Positions 24,301 through 34,479 of a stretch of 64,000 nucleotides of DNA are shown one piece after another (position 1 is the stretch's first letter; each line of letters starts with the position of its first letter). Origin of the DNA: Ridgeia piscesae. Taxonomy: Eukaryota; Annelida; Polychaeta; Sabellida; Siboglinidae. The stretch is from NCBI GenBank assembly GCA_025642075.2, contig JAODUO010000055.1, positions 903,501 to 967,500 of the forward strand, given 5' to 3'. Below the pieces are notes generated by a model that saw nothing but the letters and a program-made list of their open reading frames with translations, did no database searches and was not told the DNA's origin. Position numbers and translations under genes: made by a program.

Positions 24301-27300
24301 CTTCTTCCATCAACTTGTTTCACTCTTCAAAAATCTGGCTCTTTGATATAGAAATATGACGTATGCTAACCTTTGGTTTAAAAAAGTATGTGTCCATTTC
24401 TTGTGTAAATCATCGAAATAGTTTACTTTGTTAACTATTTATTTACACTCACAATGCCAGGGTGATACAAGGTTTCTTGACCACTCAATTACAGTTTAAA
24501 ATTCGGGTGCCAAGCCATTTTTAAGTGGATCACCAATTATAGTATCAAGTGTATGTCTACAGTTCTTGTGATAGTCCATGTTTCCCGTATAAGATGGATG
24601 CCACATGTAGCATGAATTTGGATTTGTTCTAAACATTATAAGCCTACTGACCATTCAGCAGACTTAGTTACAGCTGTAGGCCTAAATTGTGTGTACAATT
24701 CAGGAAAACATAGATTCTATTAGATTCATATATATGTTGTTTTGAAACTAAATATAAACCAAAGCAAACAGAACCACTCCTGCGTCAACTTTGTCCTCTA
24801 TTCCCTGGACTGTCACTACCTCCTGAGTCAACTCTGTCCTCTACTCCCTGGACTGTCACTACCTCCTGAGTCAACTTTGTCCTCTATTCCCTGGACTGTC
24901 ACTACCTCCTGAGTCAACTCTGTCCTCTACTCCCTGGACTGTCACTACCTCCTGAGTCAACTCTGTCCTCTACTCCCTGGACTGTCACTACCTCCTGAGT
25001 CAACTCTGTCCTCTACTCCCTGGACTGTCACTACCTCCTGAGTCAACTCTGTCCTCTACTCCCTGGACTGTCACTACCTCCTGAGTCAACTCTGTCCTCT
25101 ATTCCCTGGACTGTCACTGCCTCCTGAGTCAACTCTGTCCTCTACTCCCTGGACTGTCACTACCTCCTGAGTCAACTCTGTCCTCTACTCCCTGGACTGT
25201 CACTACCTCCTGAGTCAACTCTGTCCTCTACTCCCTGGACTGTCACTACCTCCTGAGTCAACTTTGTCCTCTATTCCCTGGACTGTCACTACCTCCTGAG
25301 TCAACTCTGTCCTCTACTCCCTGGACTGTCACTACCTCCTGAGTCAACTCTGTCCTCTACTCCCTGGACTGTCACTACCTCCTGAGTCAACTTTGTCCTC
25401 TACTCCCTGGACTGTCACTACCTCCTGAGTCAACTCTGTCCTCTACTCCCTGGACTGTCACTACCTCCTGAGTCAACTCTGTCCTCTACTCCCTGGACTG
25501 TCACTACCTCCTGAGTCAACTCTGTCCTCTACTCCCTGGACTGTCACTACCTCCTGAGTCAACTCTGTCCTCTACTCCCTGGACTGTCACTACCTCCTGA
25601 GTCAACTCTGTCCTCTACTCCCTGGACTGTCACTACCTCCTGAGTCAACTCTGTCCTCTACTCCCTGGACTGTCACTACCTCCTGAGTCAACTCTGTCCT
25701 CTACTCCCTGGACTGTCACTACCGCCTGAGTCAACTCTGTCCTCTACTCCCTGGACTGTCACTACCTCCTGCGTCAACTCTGTCCTCTACTCCCTGGACT
25801 GTCACTACCTCCTGAGTCAACTCTGTCCTCTACTCCCTGGACTGTCACTACCTCCTGAGTCAACTCTGTCCTCTACTCCCTGGACTGTCACTACCTCCTG
25901 AGTCAACTCTGTCCTCTACTCCCTGGACTGTCACTACCTCCTGAGTCAACTCTGTCCTCTACTCCCTGGACTGTCACTACCTCCTGAGTCAACTCTGTCC
26001 TCTACTCCCTGGACTGTCACTACCTCCTGAGTCAACTCTGTCCTCTACTCCCTGGACTGTCACTACCTCCTGAGTCAACTCTGTCCTCTACTCCCTGGAC
26101 TGTCACTACCTCCTGAGTCAACTCTGTCCTCTACCCTGATGTCACTACCCCTGAGTCAACTGTCCTCACTCTGATGTCATACCTGAGTAACTCTCCTCTG
26201 ACTGTCACACCTCCTGAGTCAACTGCCTCTACTCCTGGACGTCACTTCCGGCAACTGTCCTACTCCTGGATGTCACTCCTCCTGATCAACTTGTCTCACT
26301 CTGTCCACCTGGTCAACTTGTCCTACCCCTGGATTACTACTTGAGTCAACTTGTCTCTCTGGACTGTCACTACTCCTGAGTCAACTCTGTCCTCTACTCT
26401 GGACGTCACTACCTCCTGAGTCAACTCTGTCCTCTACTCTGGACTGTCACTACCTCCTGAGTCAACTCTGTCCTCTACTCTGGACTGTCACTATGAGTCA
26501 ACTCTGTCCTCTATCCCTGGACTGTCACTCCTCCTGGTCAACTCTGTCCTCTACTCCCTGGACTGTCACTACCTCCTGAGTCAACTCTGTCCTCTACTCC
26601 CTGGACTGTCACTACTCCTGAGTCAACTGTCCTTCCCTGGATGTCACTACCTCCTGAGTCAACTCTGTCCTCTACTCTGCTGTCACTACTCCTGAGTCAA
26701 CTCTGTCCTCTACTCCCTGGACTGTCACTACCTCCTGAGTCAACTCTGTCCTCTACTCTGGACGTCACTACCTCCTGAGTCAACCTGTCTCACTTGGACC
26801 ACCCTCTGAGTCAACTCTGTCCTCTACTCTGGACTGTCACTACCTCCTGAGTCAACTTGTCCTCTACTCCCTGGACTGTCACTACCTCCTGAGTCAACTC
26901 TGTCCTCTACTCCCTGGACTGTCACTACCTCCTGAGTCAACTCTGTCCCTCTCCCTGGACTGTCACTACCTCCTGAGTCAACGTCCTCTACTCCCTGATG
27001 TCACTACCTCCTGAGTCAACTCTGTCCTCACTCCTGGACTTCACTACCTCCTGATCAACCTCCTCTACTCCCTGGATGTCACTCTCTGAGTCAACTCTCC
27101 TCTATCCCTGCTGTCACTACCTCCTGAGTCATCTGTCCTTACTCCCTGGTGTTTCTCCTGAGTCAACTCTGTCCTCTATTGACTGTCACTACCTCCTGAG
27201 TCAACTCTGTCCTTACTTGGACTGTCACACCTCCGAGTCAACTTTCCTCTACCCCTGGACGTACTACCTCCTGAGCAACTCTGTCCTCTACTCCCTGGAC

Positions 27301-30149
27301 GTCACTACCTCCTGAGTCAATCTGTCCCCTGACTGTCACTACCTGGTCAACTCTGTCCTCTACTCCTGGACTGTCACTACCTCCTGTCACTCTGTCCTCT
27401 ACTCCCTGATGTCAACCTCCTGAGTCAACTCTGTCCTCTACTCCCTGGACTGTCACTACCTCCTGTCCTCTACTCTCTGGACTGTCACTACCTCCTGAGT
27501 CAACTCTGTCCTCTACTCCCTGGACTGTCACTACCTCCTGAGTCAACTCTGTCCTCTACTCCCTGGACTGTCACTACCTCCTGAGTCAACTCTGTCCTCT
27601 ACTCCCTGGACTGTCACTACCTCCTGAGTCAACTCTGTCCTCTACTCCCTGGACTGTCACTACCTCCTGAGTCAACTCTGTCCTCTACTCCCTGGACTGT
27701 CACTACCTCCTGAGTCAACTCTGTCCTCTACTCTCTGGACTGTCACTACCTCCTGAGTCAACTCTGTCCTCTACTCCCTGGACTGTCACTACCTCCTGAG
27801 TCAATCCACCCTGGACTGTTCCTGCTCAATCTTCCTCACGAAACCCCCCCACCTGGACTGTCACTATCTCCTGAGTCAACTCTGTCCTCTACTCTCTGGA
27901 CTGTCACTACCTCCTGAGTCAACTCTGTCCTCTACTCTCTGGACTGTCACTACCTCCTGAGTCAACTCTGTCCTCTACTCCCTGGACTGTCACTACCTCC
28001 TGAGTCAACTCTGTCCTCTACTCCCTGGACTGTCACTACCTCCTGCGTCAACTCTGTCCTCTACTCCCTGGACTGTCACTACCTCCTGAGTCAACTCTGT
28101 CCTCTACTCCCTGGACTGTCACTATCTCCTGAGTCAACTCTGTCCTCTACTCCCTGGACTGTCACTACCTCCTGAGTCAACTCTGTCCTCTACTCCCTGG
28201 ACTGTCACTATCTCCTGAGTCAACTCTGTCCTCTACTCCCTGGACTGTCACTACCTCCTGAGTCAACTCTGTCCTCTACTCCCTGGACTGTCACTACCTC
28301 CTGAGTCAACTCTGTCCTCTACTCCCTGGACTGTCACTACCTCCTGAGTCAACTCTGTCCTCTACTTCCTGGACTGTCACTACCTCCTGAGTCAACTCTG
28401 TCCTCTACTCCCTGGACTGTCACTACCTCCTGAGTCAACTCTGTCCTCTACTTCCTGGACTGGCCCATATTCCATCAACACTGTAAAAGAGCCTGACTTG
28501 AAATGGTCTTCAAATGTCACCATCGTCTCATCGCCATAGAATCTACCTACCCACCAAAGCCAACAGAAAATAAAATCTTCAAACTACACCATCTTTATCA
28601 CAACCTCCATATGACATAACCATCAACACTAGGGAAGTGTTCAGCTGTCAGAGATCTTCAAACTACACCATCTTCATCACAACCTCCATATGACATAACC
28701 ATCAACACTGGGGAAGTGTTCAGCTGTCAGAGATCTTCAAACTACACCATCTTCATCACAACCTCCATATGACATAACCATCAACACAGGGGAAGTGTTC
28801 AGCTGTCACATTGAATCATTCAAGGTGTTTCATGCACAGATGTTCCAACTTCATTGACATTTATAAGTCGAGACACTTCAGTGCGAGTTCAAAAGGTAAC
28901 ATTACTCATTGGACACATTCTAGATCAAAGTGCAACTAAAGAAAGGCTTGTTCTATGTGGTCAAACAAAGTATTCCTTTTCTATGCTATATCATATACAT
29001 GTACAGGGATCAATTTCCGTAACTGTTTTGCAGCCACAACATGGCCATGATGATTGGTCCATTCAGTTCTCACCCTGTGAGTCGGGGTAAACCCATTGTG
29101 TGGTGTTACAGGAGGCCGAGAAGAAGGCAGAGGAAGAGAGAATCCGCATGGAGAATATCCTCCGGGGAAACCCCCTCATCAACCAATCAGAGAAGAGCGA
29201 CTTCAAGGTCAAGCGAAGGTGTGTGTTCACCCACTTTGTAGAGCGCAGTGGCTCAGGGGTAGAGCTTTGGACTCTCGACTAAGAGAACCCGGGTTCGAAT
29301 CCTGTGCTAAAGTGGTGTTAAAACCTTGGGCAAGTTTTTTACTCTACATTGCTCCAGTTCACTCAGCTGTATAAATGAGTACCTGGCTATCGACAGTGGT
29401 GGATATGTATACGAGCAGCCTTTGCGCATTAATTGTAGCATATGAATGGATGCTTCCCAGAGAAGTTGAGACAGTGTTTCATTGAACAAGTCTGCCAGGG
29501 AAGTAAAGTGTAAAAGTGATTTGAGCAGCTCTGAGTACTGGATACGAACTTACTTTTTTAAATGCATTAATTTTTGTTGAAATGTAAAAATCTGGAAATG
29601 TTTTTAAAATTTGTACAGTTCAAAAATAACTATGAAACAATTCTGTGAGCCATGTAGTTTGATGCTGGTTGGTGTTGCCAGGTGACCCATGTAGGCAGTG
29701 GGTGAACCCTCAAATGACAGTGTAGGAGCTGGGCAATGACTTTGTTATGTTAGATTTTGCTCAATGTAACAATTTTAATTTATAATTTTAAAGCACATGT
29801 TGGTGTTTTATGTAACATGTTTGAAACGGCTCAGTCCAAAAAGGCAATACATCACCTGGATCTGTGAAAGAACAGCAAGGGGACTAGGGAGACAGGGGAC
29901 AAAGGAGAGCAAGGGGACTAGGGAGACAAGGGTTCAAAGGACAATAAGGGATGAAATAGGTCTAGACACTTGAGTCAATACTTGATAAAAACACAGCATA
30001 ATTGGAATGTTTTCGTTGCTTTCAGATGGGACGATGACGTTGTGTTCAAGAACTGCGCCAAAGATGACACGAATAAAGAAAAACGCTTCATCAACGACAC
30101 ATTGCGATCAGAATTCCACAAGAAATTCATGGACAAATATGTCAAATGA
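21334..30149 (+). CDS. CWC15: CWC15 spliceosome-associated protein, complete, six coding exons
   Basis: Coding exons: 21334-21464, 22119-22228, 23332-23411, 24166-24264, 29112-29218 and 30026-30149 (stop TGA 30147-30149). All introns are GT-AG, phases agree at every junction, and the total is 651 nt, 216 residues; the human protein is 229. The N-terminus [20 protein letters not shown], the middle NLDADDP followed by an acidic run, [35 protein letters not shown] and the C-terminus [15 protein letters not shown] are the hallmarks of the Cwf15/Cwc15 family. CWC15 is a small, largely disordered nuclear protein of the PRP19/CDC5L-associated complex in activated spliceosomes. The start has A at -3. 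The introns hold, in order, an inverted CCAAAACGGCG cluster, a 27-bp array, a 34/37-bp array carrying copies of the exon 4 acceptor, a 3.7-kb 43-bp array and a SINE. The gene looks intact. The splice structure is read by eye. Confidence 0.95.
21664..21972. repeat. Inverted cluster of CCAAAACGGCGACA motifs in CWC15 intron 1
   Basis: The left part (21670-21765) has about six copies of CCAAAACGGCGACA in plus orientation. The rest mixes both orientations, with TGTCGCCGTTTTGG copies dominating from 21890. The two halves can pair into a long hairpin. Spacing is irregular (about 15-22 bp), unlike the head-to-tail arrays elsewhere. It may be a MITE with subterminal motifs. Confidence 0.85.
22238..22290 (+). 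mobile_element. TIR-element end just inside CWC15 intron 2
   Basis: GCTTTATCTAGGGACTTGTC, then CATCTGTCATTTGGACAAAT, matches the TIR of the 17084 element. It starts nine bases after the exon 2 boundary at 22228, so the 5' splice site of intron 2 directly borders the element. It continues without a break into the 27-bp array. Confidence 0.7.
22272..22990. repeat. 27-bp minisatellite in CWC15 intron 2
   Basis: About 25 units with core GGATGGGTAGATGGTACAAA followed by TTGGAAT. Alternating sub-variants read TAGATGGTACATA, AAGATGGTACACA and so on. The unit is continuous with the TIR segment to its left (TTGGGTATAGATGGGTAGAT). Because 27 is a multiple of 3, both strands show 9-residue repeat frames, which are by-products. 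Confidence 0.93.
23443..24165 (+). repeat. 34/37-bp array containing copies of the exon 4 splice acceptor
   Basis: Roughly 19 units, each with GTTGTAG then GACGAGGAC (or a close variant) then TCTGACAGTGTCC. The real junction is the last of the series: TGTAG ends at 24165 and exon 4 starts GACGAGGACACTGAG at 24166. Most units keep an intact TAG/GACGAG boundary. The unit also keeps the acidic coding start (Asp-Glu-Asp-Ser-Asp-Ser), so it spans both the intron end and the exon start. Confidence 0.93.
24776..28460. repeat. 43-bp minisatellite filling most of CWC15 intron 4
   Basis: About 85 units with the parts CTCTGTCCTCTACTCCCTGG, ACTGTCACTACCTCC and TGAGTCAA. Copies from 24776 to 26120 and from 27470 to 28460 are nearly identical. 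The block at 26120-27450 (and 27800-27860) is full of small deletions. Each good unit has one TGAGTCA, the AP-1 consensus. Confidence 0.95.
28571..28812. repeat. Three tandem 80-bp units in CWC15 intron 4
   Basis: Units begin AATCTTCAAACTACACCATC or GATCTTCAAACTACACCATC (28574, 28652, 28732) and end AGTGTTCAGCTGTCA. Copies are nearly identical. Confidence 0.85.
29240..29525 (+). mobile_element. tRNA-derived SINE in CWC15 intron 5
   Basis: The head has an A box (TGGCTCAGGGGTAGAGC, 29249-29265) and a perfect B box (GGTTCGAATCC, 29292-29302), spaced as in a tRNA, but no clean cloverleaf forms. It is followed by CTTGGGCAAG and CTGTATAAATGAGTACCTGG (29367-29386), which from memory resembles the conserved central domain of invertebrate tRNA-SINEs. 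It starts about 20 bp after the exon 5 donor. The exact 3' end is uncertain. Confidence 0.7.
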
Positions 30150-30546
30150 TGTGTCGTGTTATTCACTGTACAATTCCTCACTGTTTCTGTAATGTTGGTG
30201 ATGCATGTATGAAATAAGACAGCCTTGTCTTTGACTAGTTGGAATTCTACGAGAAACTACAAAAGTGGCCCGTTCAATATGCTACAGCATAACACTGTTG
30301 ATGCTGTTGCAGTTTATCAATTACGATCATTTTAAAGTGACTTCATCAACAACTTTCACATGCTCAGTTATGAGGTTCACCACTGAACATGATTTCTAGT
30401 TGGCTAAACCAGTTGCAGAAGGACTTCTAAAGAAGACTGTGTTGTCACTACCACGGACAGTGTGTTGTGTTACAGTTTCATGTACCTGCAACTAGCAGGT
30501 TGTAATGTGTTCCCTTGTAAAAAAGGTTTGTAATTTTATTTACAAT

Positions 30547-30552
30547 AATAAA
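30547..30552 (+). terminator. CWC15 polyadenylation signal AATAAA
   Basis: Canonical AATAAA about 400 bp after the CWC15 stop codon; the following sequence turns T/G-rich. No other hexamer this good was noticed between stop and this site. Confidence 0.6.
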
Positions 30553-30799
30553 CAATATTCCGTAATGTAAGATTGATTGAAAGAATTGTGGAATTACTGT
30601 CAGTCAGAATTGCATTACTTATTTCGCATTCAGGTGTTGAGAAAATGGTTTTATTGTGTGAACAGTCGAGGTATATGTTGTTTTGTTGTAAACACCCACA
30701 GGTTCAACATCACTGAAAGATGTAGACAAGTGAGGTCACTGTAGTTGTATTAGGGATAATCCTACAATCAGAAGATATTACTTTAATCTGGTCTCATCC

Positions 30800-31965
30800 T
30801 ATAATTCCCACTGGGTCTCAGCCACTCATGGGTCTGTCCCCACTTCCCACTGGGTCTCAGCCACTCAGGGGTCTGTGCCCACTTCCCACTGGGTCTCAGC
30901 CACTCAGGGGTCTGTGCCCACTTCTCACTGGGTCTCAGCCACTCAGGGGTCTGTGTCCCACTTCTCACTGGGTCTCAGCCACTCAGGGGTCCGTGCCCAC
31001 TTCCCACTGGGTCTCAGCCACTCATGGGTCTGTCCCCACTTCCCACTGGGTCTCAGCCACTCATGGGTCTGTCCCCACTTCCCACTGGGTCTCAGCCACT
31101 CATGGGTCTGTCCCCACTTCCCACTGGGTCTCAGCCACTCATGGGTCTGTCCCCACTTCCCACTGGGTCTCAGCCACTCAGGGGTCTGTGCCCACTTCCC
31201 ACTGGGTCTCAGCCACTCATGGGTCTGTCCCCACTTCCCACTGGGTCTCAGCCACTCATGGGTCTGTCCCCACTTCCCACTGGGTCTCAGCCACTCATGG
31301 GTCTGTCCCCACTTCCCACTGGGTCTCAGCCACTCATGGGTCTGTGCCCACTTCCCACTGGGTTGCAGCCACTCATGGGTCTGTCCCCACTTCCCACTGG
31401 GTCTCAGCCACTCATGGGTCTGTGCCCACTTCCCACTGGGTCTCAGCCACTCATGGCTCTGTCCCCACTTCCCACTGGGTCTCAGCCACTCAGGGGTCTG
31501 TGTCCCACTTCTCACTGGGTCTCAGCCACTCATGGGTCTGTCCCCACTTCCCACTGGGTCTCAGCCACTCATGGGTCTGTGTCCCACTTCCCACTGGGTC
31601 TCAGCCACTCATGGGTCTGTCCCCACTTCCCACTGGGTCTCAGCCACTCATGGGTCTGTCCCCACTTCCCACTGGGTCTCAGCCACTCATGGGTTTGTGT
31701 CCCACTTCCCACTGGGTCTCAGCCACTCATGGGTTTGTGTCCCACTTCCCACTGGGTCTCAGCCACTCATGGGTCTGTCCCCACTTCCCACTGGGTCTCA
31801 GCCACTCACGTATTTGTGTCCCACTTCCCACTGGGTCTCAGCCACTCATGGGTTTGTGTCCCACTTCCCACTGGGTCTCAGCCACTCATGGGTCTGTCCC
31901 CACTTCCCACTGGGTCTCAGCCACTCATGGGTCTGTCCCCACTTCCCACAGGGTCTCAGCCACCC
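30800..31965. repeat. 39-bp minisatellite downstream of CWC15
   Basis: About 30 units made of CCACTTCCCACTGGGTCTCA and GCCACTCATGGGTCTGT, with C-to-G and GTGTCC variants. All three plus frames are open for 370-420 codons because the unit is stop-free and 39 is a multiple of 3 apart from one-base length variants. No other evidence supports a gene. Confidence 0.94.
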
Positions 31966-32006
31966 TCCCTCCCTCCCTCCCTCCCTCCCTCCCTCCCTCC
32001 CTCCCT

Positions 32007-32057
<51 letters not shown>
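31966..32057. repeat. (CCCT)n followed by (CT)n
   Basis: A polypyrimidine tract: CCCT repeats to about 32012, then CT dinucleotides to 32057. It could form triplex DNA. Confidence 0.97.
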
Positions 32058-32063
<6 letters not shown>

Positions 32064-32999
32064 ACACACGGAACAAAACATACATAAGAGAACAGAACAG
32101 AAAACAAAAGCACACGTAAAAGCGCGCTCACCCTTCCCCACATAGAACACACACACGACAGATACGACACATCCACTATGGTGAAACCGCAGACGCAGAT
32201 GGTGACATCTGGCGAATACTTCGGTAACTACGGATTACAACTCGTCTCGGAGAGTGGTCGGCTGTATATAATTGGTAGCGCTAATTTAACATTAACCATA
32301 CTAACTACTTTTCTGCTACTGACAGTAATCCTAACCATATCTGACCCTAACTATTATTAGGCCCAAAGAACACTAATAGCCTTGACTAATAATTAGCTAT
32401 GTTAAAATCACAAATGAATAAGCATACTGAGATTGATAATGTAATCATAACAGCATATTCAAGTAGACTGATTTGTTGTAATGATTACGCACACGACACT
32501 AGTGGTGGACTTTTTAACTGGTACTTCAGGTTTCAACACAATTGTAATTACGTAGTTCTCCCAAATCTATGCGAGAGTCGACACGGCGCGAGTTAGTTCG
32601 TCCGTTTGTTCGTACTTTAAAAATTATTCCGTAGAGTGCATTGTTTTCTACATCACCCTCTCTGTTCAAACCCTCATCCTTCCTCTACATACTCTCCCCT
32701 CCCTCTCAACTTTTCTCTGTCCAACTAGGGTGGATGACATGAGGAGGGAGCGGGGAACGAATATTAAAAAGGGTGTGTACGACGAGGTGGAGGATGAAAG
32801 GTGAGGGTGGGGAAGACAGCGGGGTGGAGGTGAAAGAGTGGGGTGGAGAACTGTTGTTGAGGTCGAGATGAAGGGCATGGGGTTAGGGTTGCGAACGGGT
32901 TGAATGTCAGAGTAGTTCGCTAGGGTGAGGATGAAGACAGAGGGAGGTTGGAATGAGGAATGAGGGGTGACGTGGAGAAGGCTGGGGTTATTAAGTGGT
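32058..32999. other. No gene recognised
   Basis: A 60-codon frame (32178-32360) has a fair start context but resembles nothing known. From about 32650 the sequence is strand-asymmetric, pyrimidine- then purine-rich. The right part may be 3' UTR of the LINE to the right. Confidence 0.4.
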
Positions 33000-34127
33000 G
33001 GTGGAGGAAAATTGAGGAGAGCAGATAATAATATGGAAAAGGGGAGAACATTGTGTGGTACCAGGAATAGCGACAGGGAAGACGGCGGGGAGGGGGAGGG
33101 AGGACCGAGGACAGAGGAAGAAGGTGGCGGAAGGAGAGAGGGGAGAGGGGTGGGAGTGAGAGAGGGTTGACCGCCGAAGGGGAGGGCGAAGGAGGAAGTA
33201 TTTTAGCACGTCGGTGGTTAGTGGGAGGAAAAAGGTGTCGATGAAACTTAGGGTGGACGCAGGGATAAACTGAAGGGATTAAGGACCGACGTGTAGACTT
33301 GACATTATGGGAGGGAAAGTGGGTGTGGAACTAAGGAAATGGGAGAAATACGTGCGAAATTGGTGGAATGACACGAGTGAAAAGGTTCATCCACCGGCTG
33401 GTTGATACCGGTGTTCTCTGCAGGAGTCAGTGTTGAGTGCTTTGTTGTTTAGACGCCTTGGTGGAGGTTTTTGACAGGCAAGGATAGGTGTCCATAGATG
33501 GCATTGTGCAGTATGGTGAGGCGTCTGTTTGTTCGTCTGGTTGTTAGTTGTTGTAGGTGTAGCTGTTTTAGCATTTCTGACACCATCCGCTTCTCTAGAT
33601 GAGTAGTCGTTAAGTCGAAAATGGCTGCGCGTCTTTGAACTATTTCAATTTGGTTGATGAAGATCTATGGGGGGGGGGTGCGGATCCCGTACTGAGGATG
33701 AATATTCTAGAAGTGGTCGAACTACGGTTGTTTAAGCAGTTGTTTTGATGTTTATGGGACATGGAAATTGCGTCTGATGAATGCTTGGATGCGGTTTGTA
33801 GAAGCTGTACGCTGATGGACATGTATATTCTAGGTTAGGTATTTGGTTGTGCATACTCCTTGAGAGGGATGACTGTCTGCTTCCTGTAGTATTGTATTTA
33901 CTAGAGTATAATAAAAATGTTTCACATCATTTTTGGCATGAGTTAGTCTCACCACAAAGCATTACTCGTGGTTAAAGTGCATTTGCCAGTCATGTTTCAA
34001 CTGAGCTCATTCATTTAGATCTTTCTGTAGTTCTTGTGAGTCTAATTGATTGTTGATTTCTCTGTATATGACACAATCATCTGTAAACAGACGGACTGCG
34101 GGGTGGATATTGTCAGGTAAATCATTG

Positions 34128-34129
<2 letters not shown>

Positions 34130-34199
<70 letters not shown>

Positions 34200-34212
34200 T
34201 ATATATATCATT
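34130..34212. repeat. (TA)n tract inside the LINE RT frame
   Basis: Alternating TA with one TTTAAAA interruption, located exactly between the codons for GPFLL and NDLPDN on the minus strand. Confidence 0.9.
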
Positions 34213-34479
34213 AAGAGAAAAGGGCCTAGTACCATGCCTTGTGGTACACCACGTCTAACATGGGTCCAGGAGGGATATTCTCCACTGACCACCATTCTCT
34301 GTTCACGGCATGTGAGAAATGTTGTCGTTAGTTTGCTTGGGAGCCGGTTATGGGGGATGTAATATCGAATGCTTTTGAGGAGTCCATTATGATCATGTCC
34401 ACTTCTTATTTTTGTTTAGAGATTTTGATGGGTCCTGTACTGTGAGTATTAACTGGGTTTCTGTCGAATGTTTACTGCG

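Noticed and set aside
29240..29315. Functional tRNA gene
   Set aside because: A and B boxes are good, but the acceptor and anticodon stems do not pair cleanly and a SINE-like body follows.
30828..32145. Three overlapping plus frames of 373-419 codons
   Set aside because: They read the same 39-bp repeat in three phases, then a CCCT/CT microsatellite; by-product of a stop-free unit.
32178..32360. 60-codon frame starting MVKPQTQMV
   Set aside because: Reasonable start context but no recognisable family, no splice evidence, and a low-complexity hydrophobic end.
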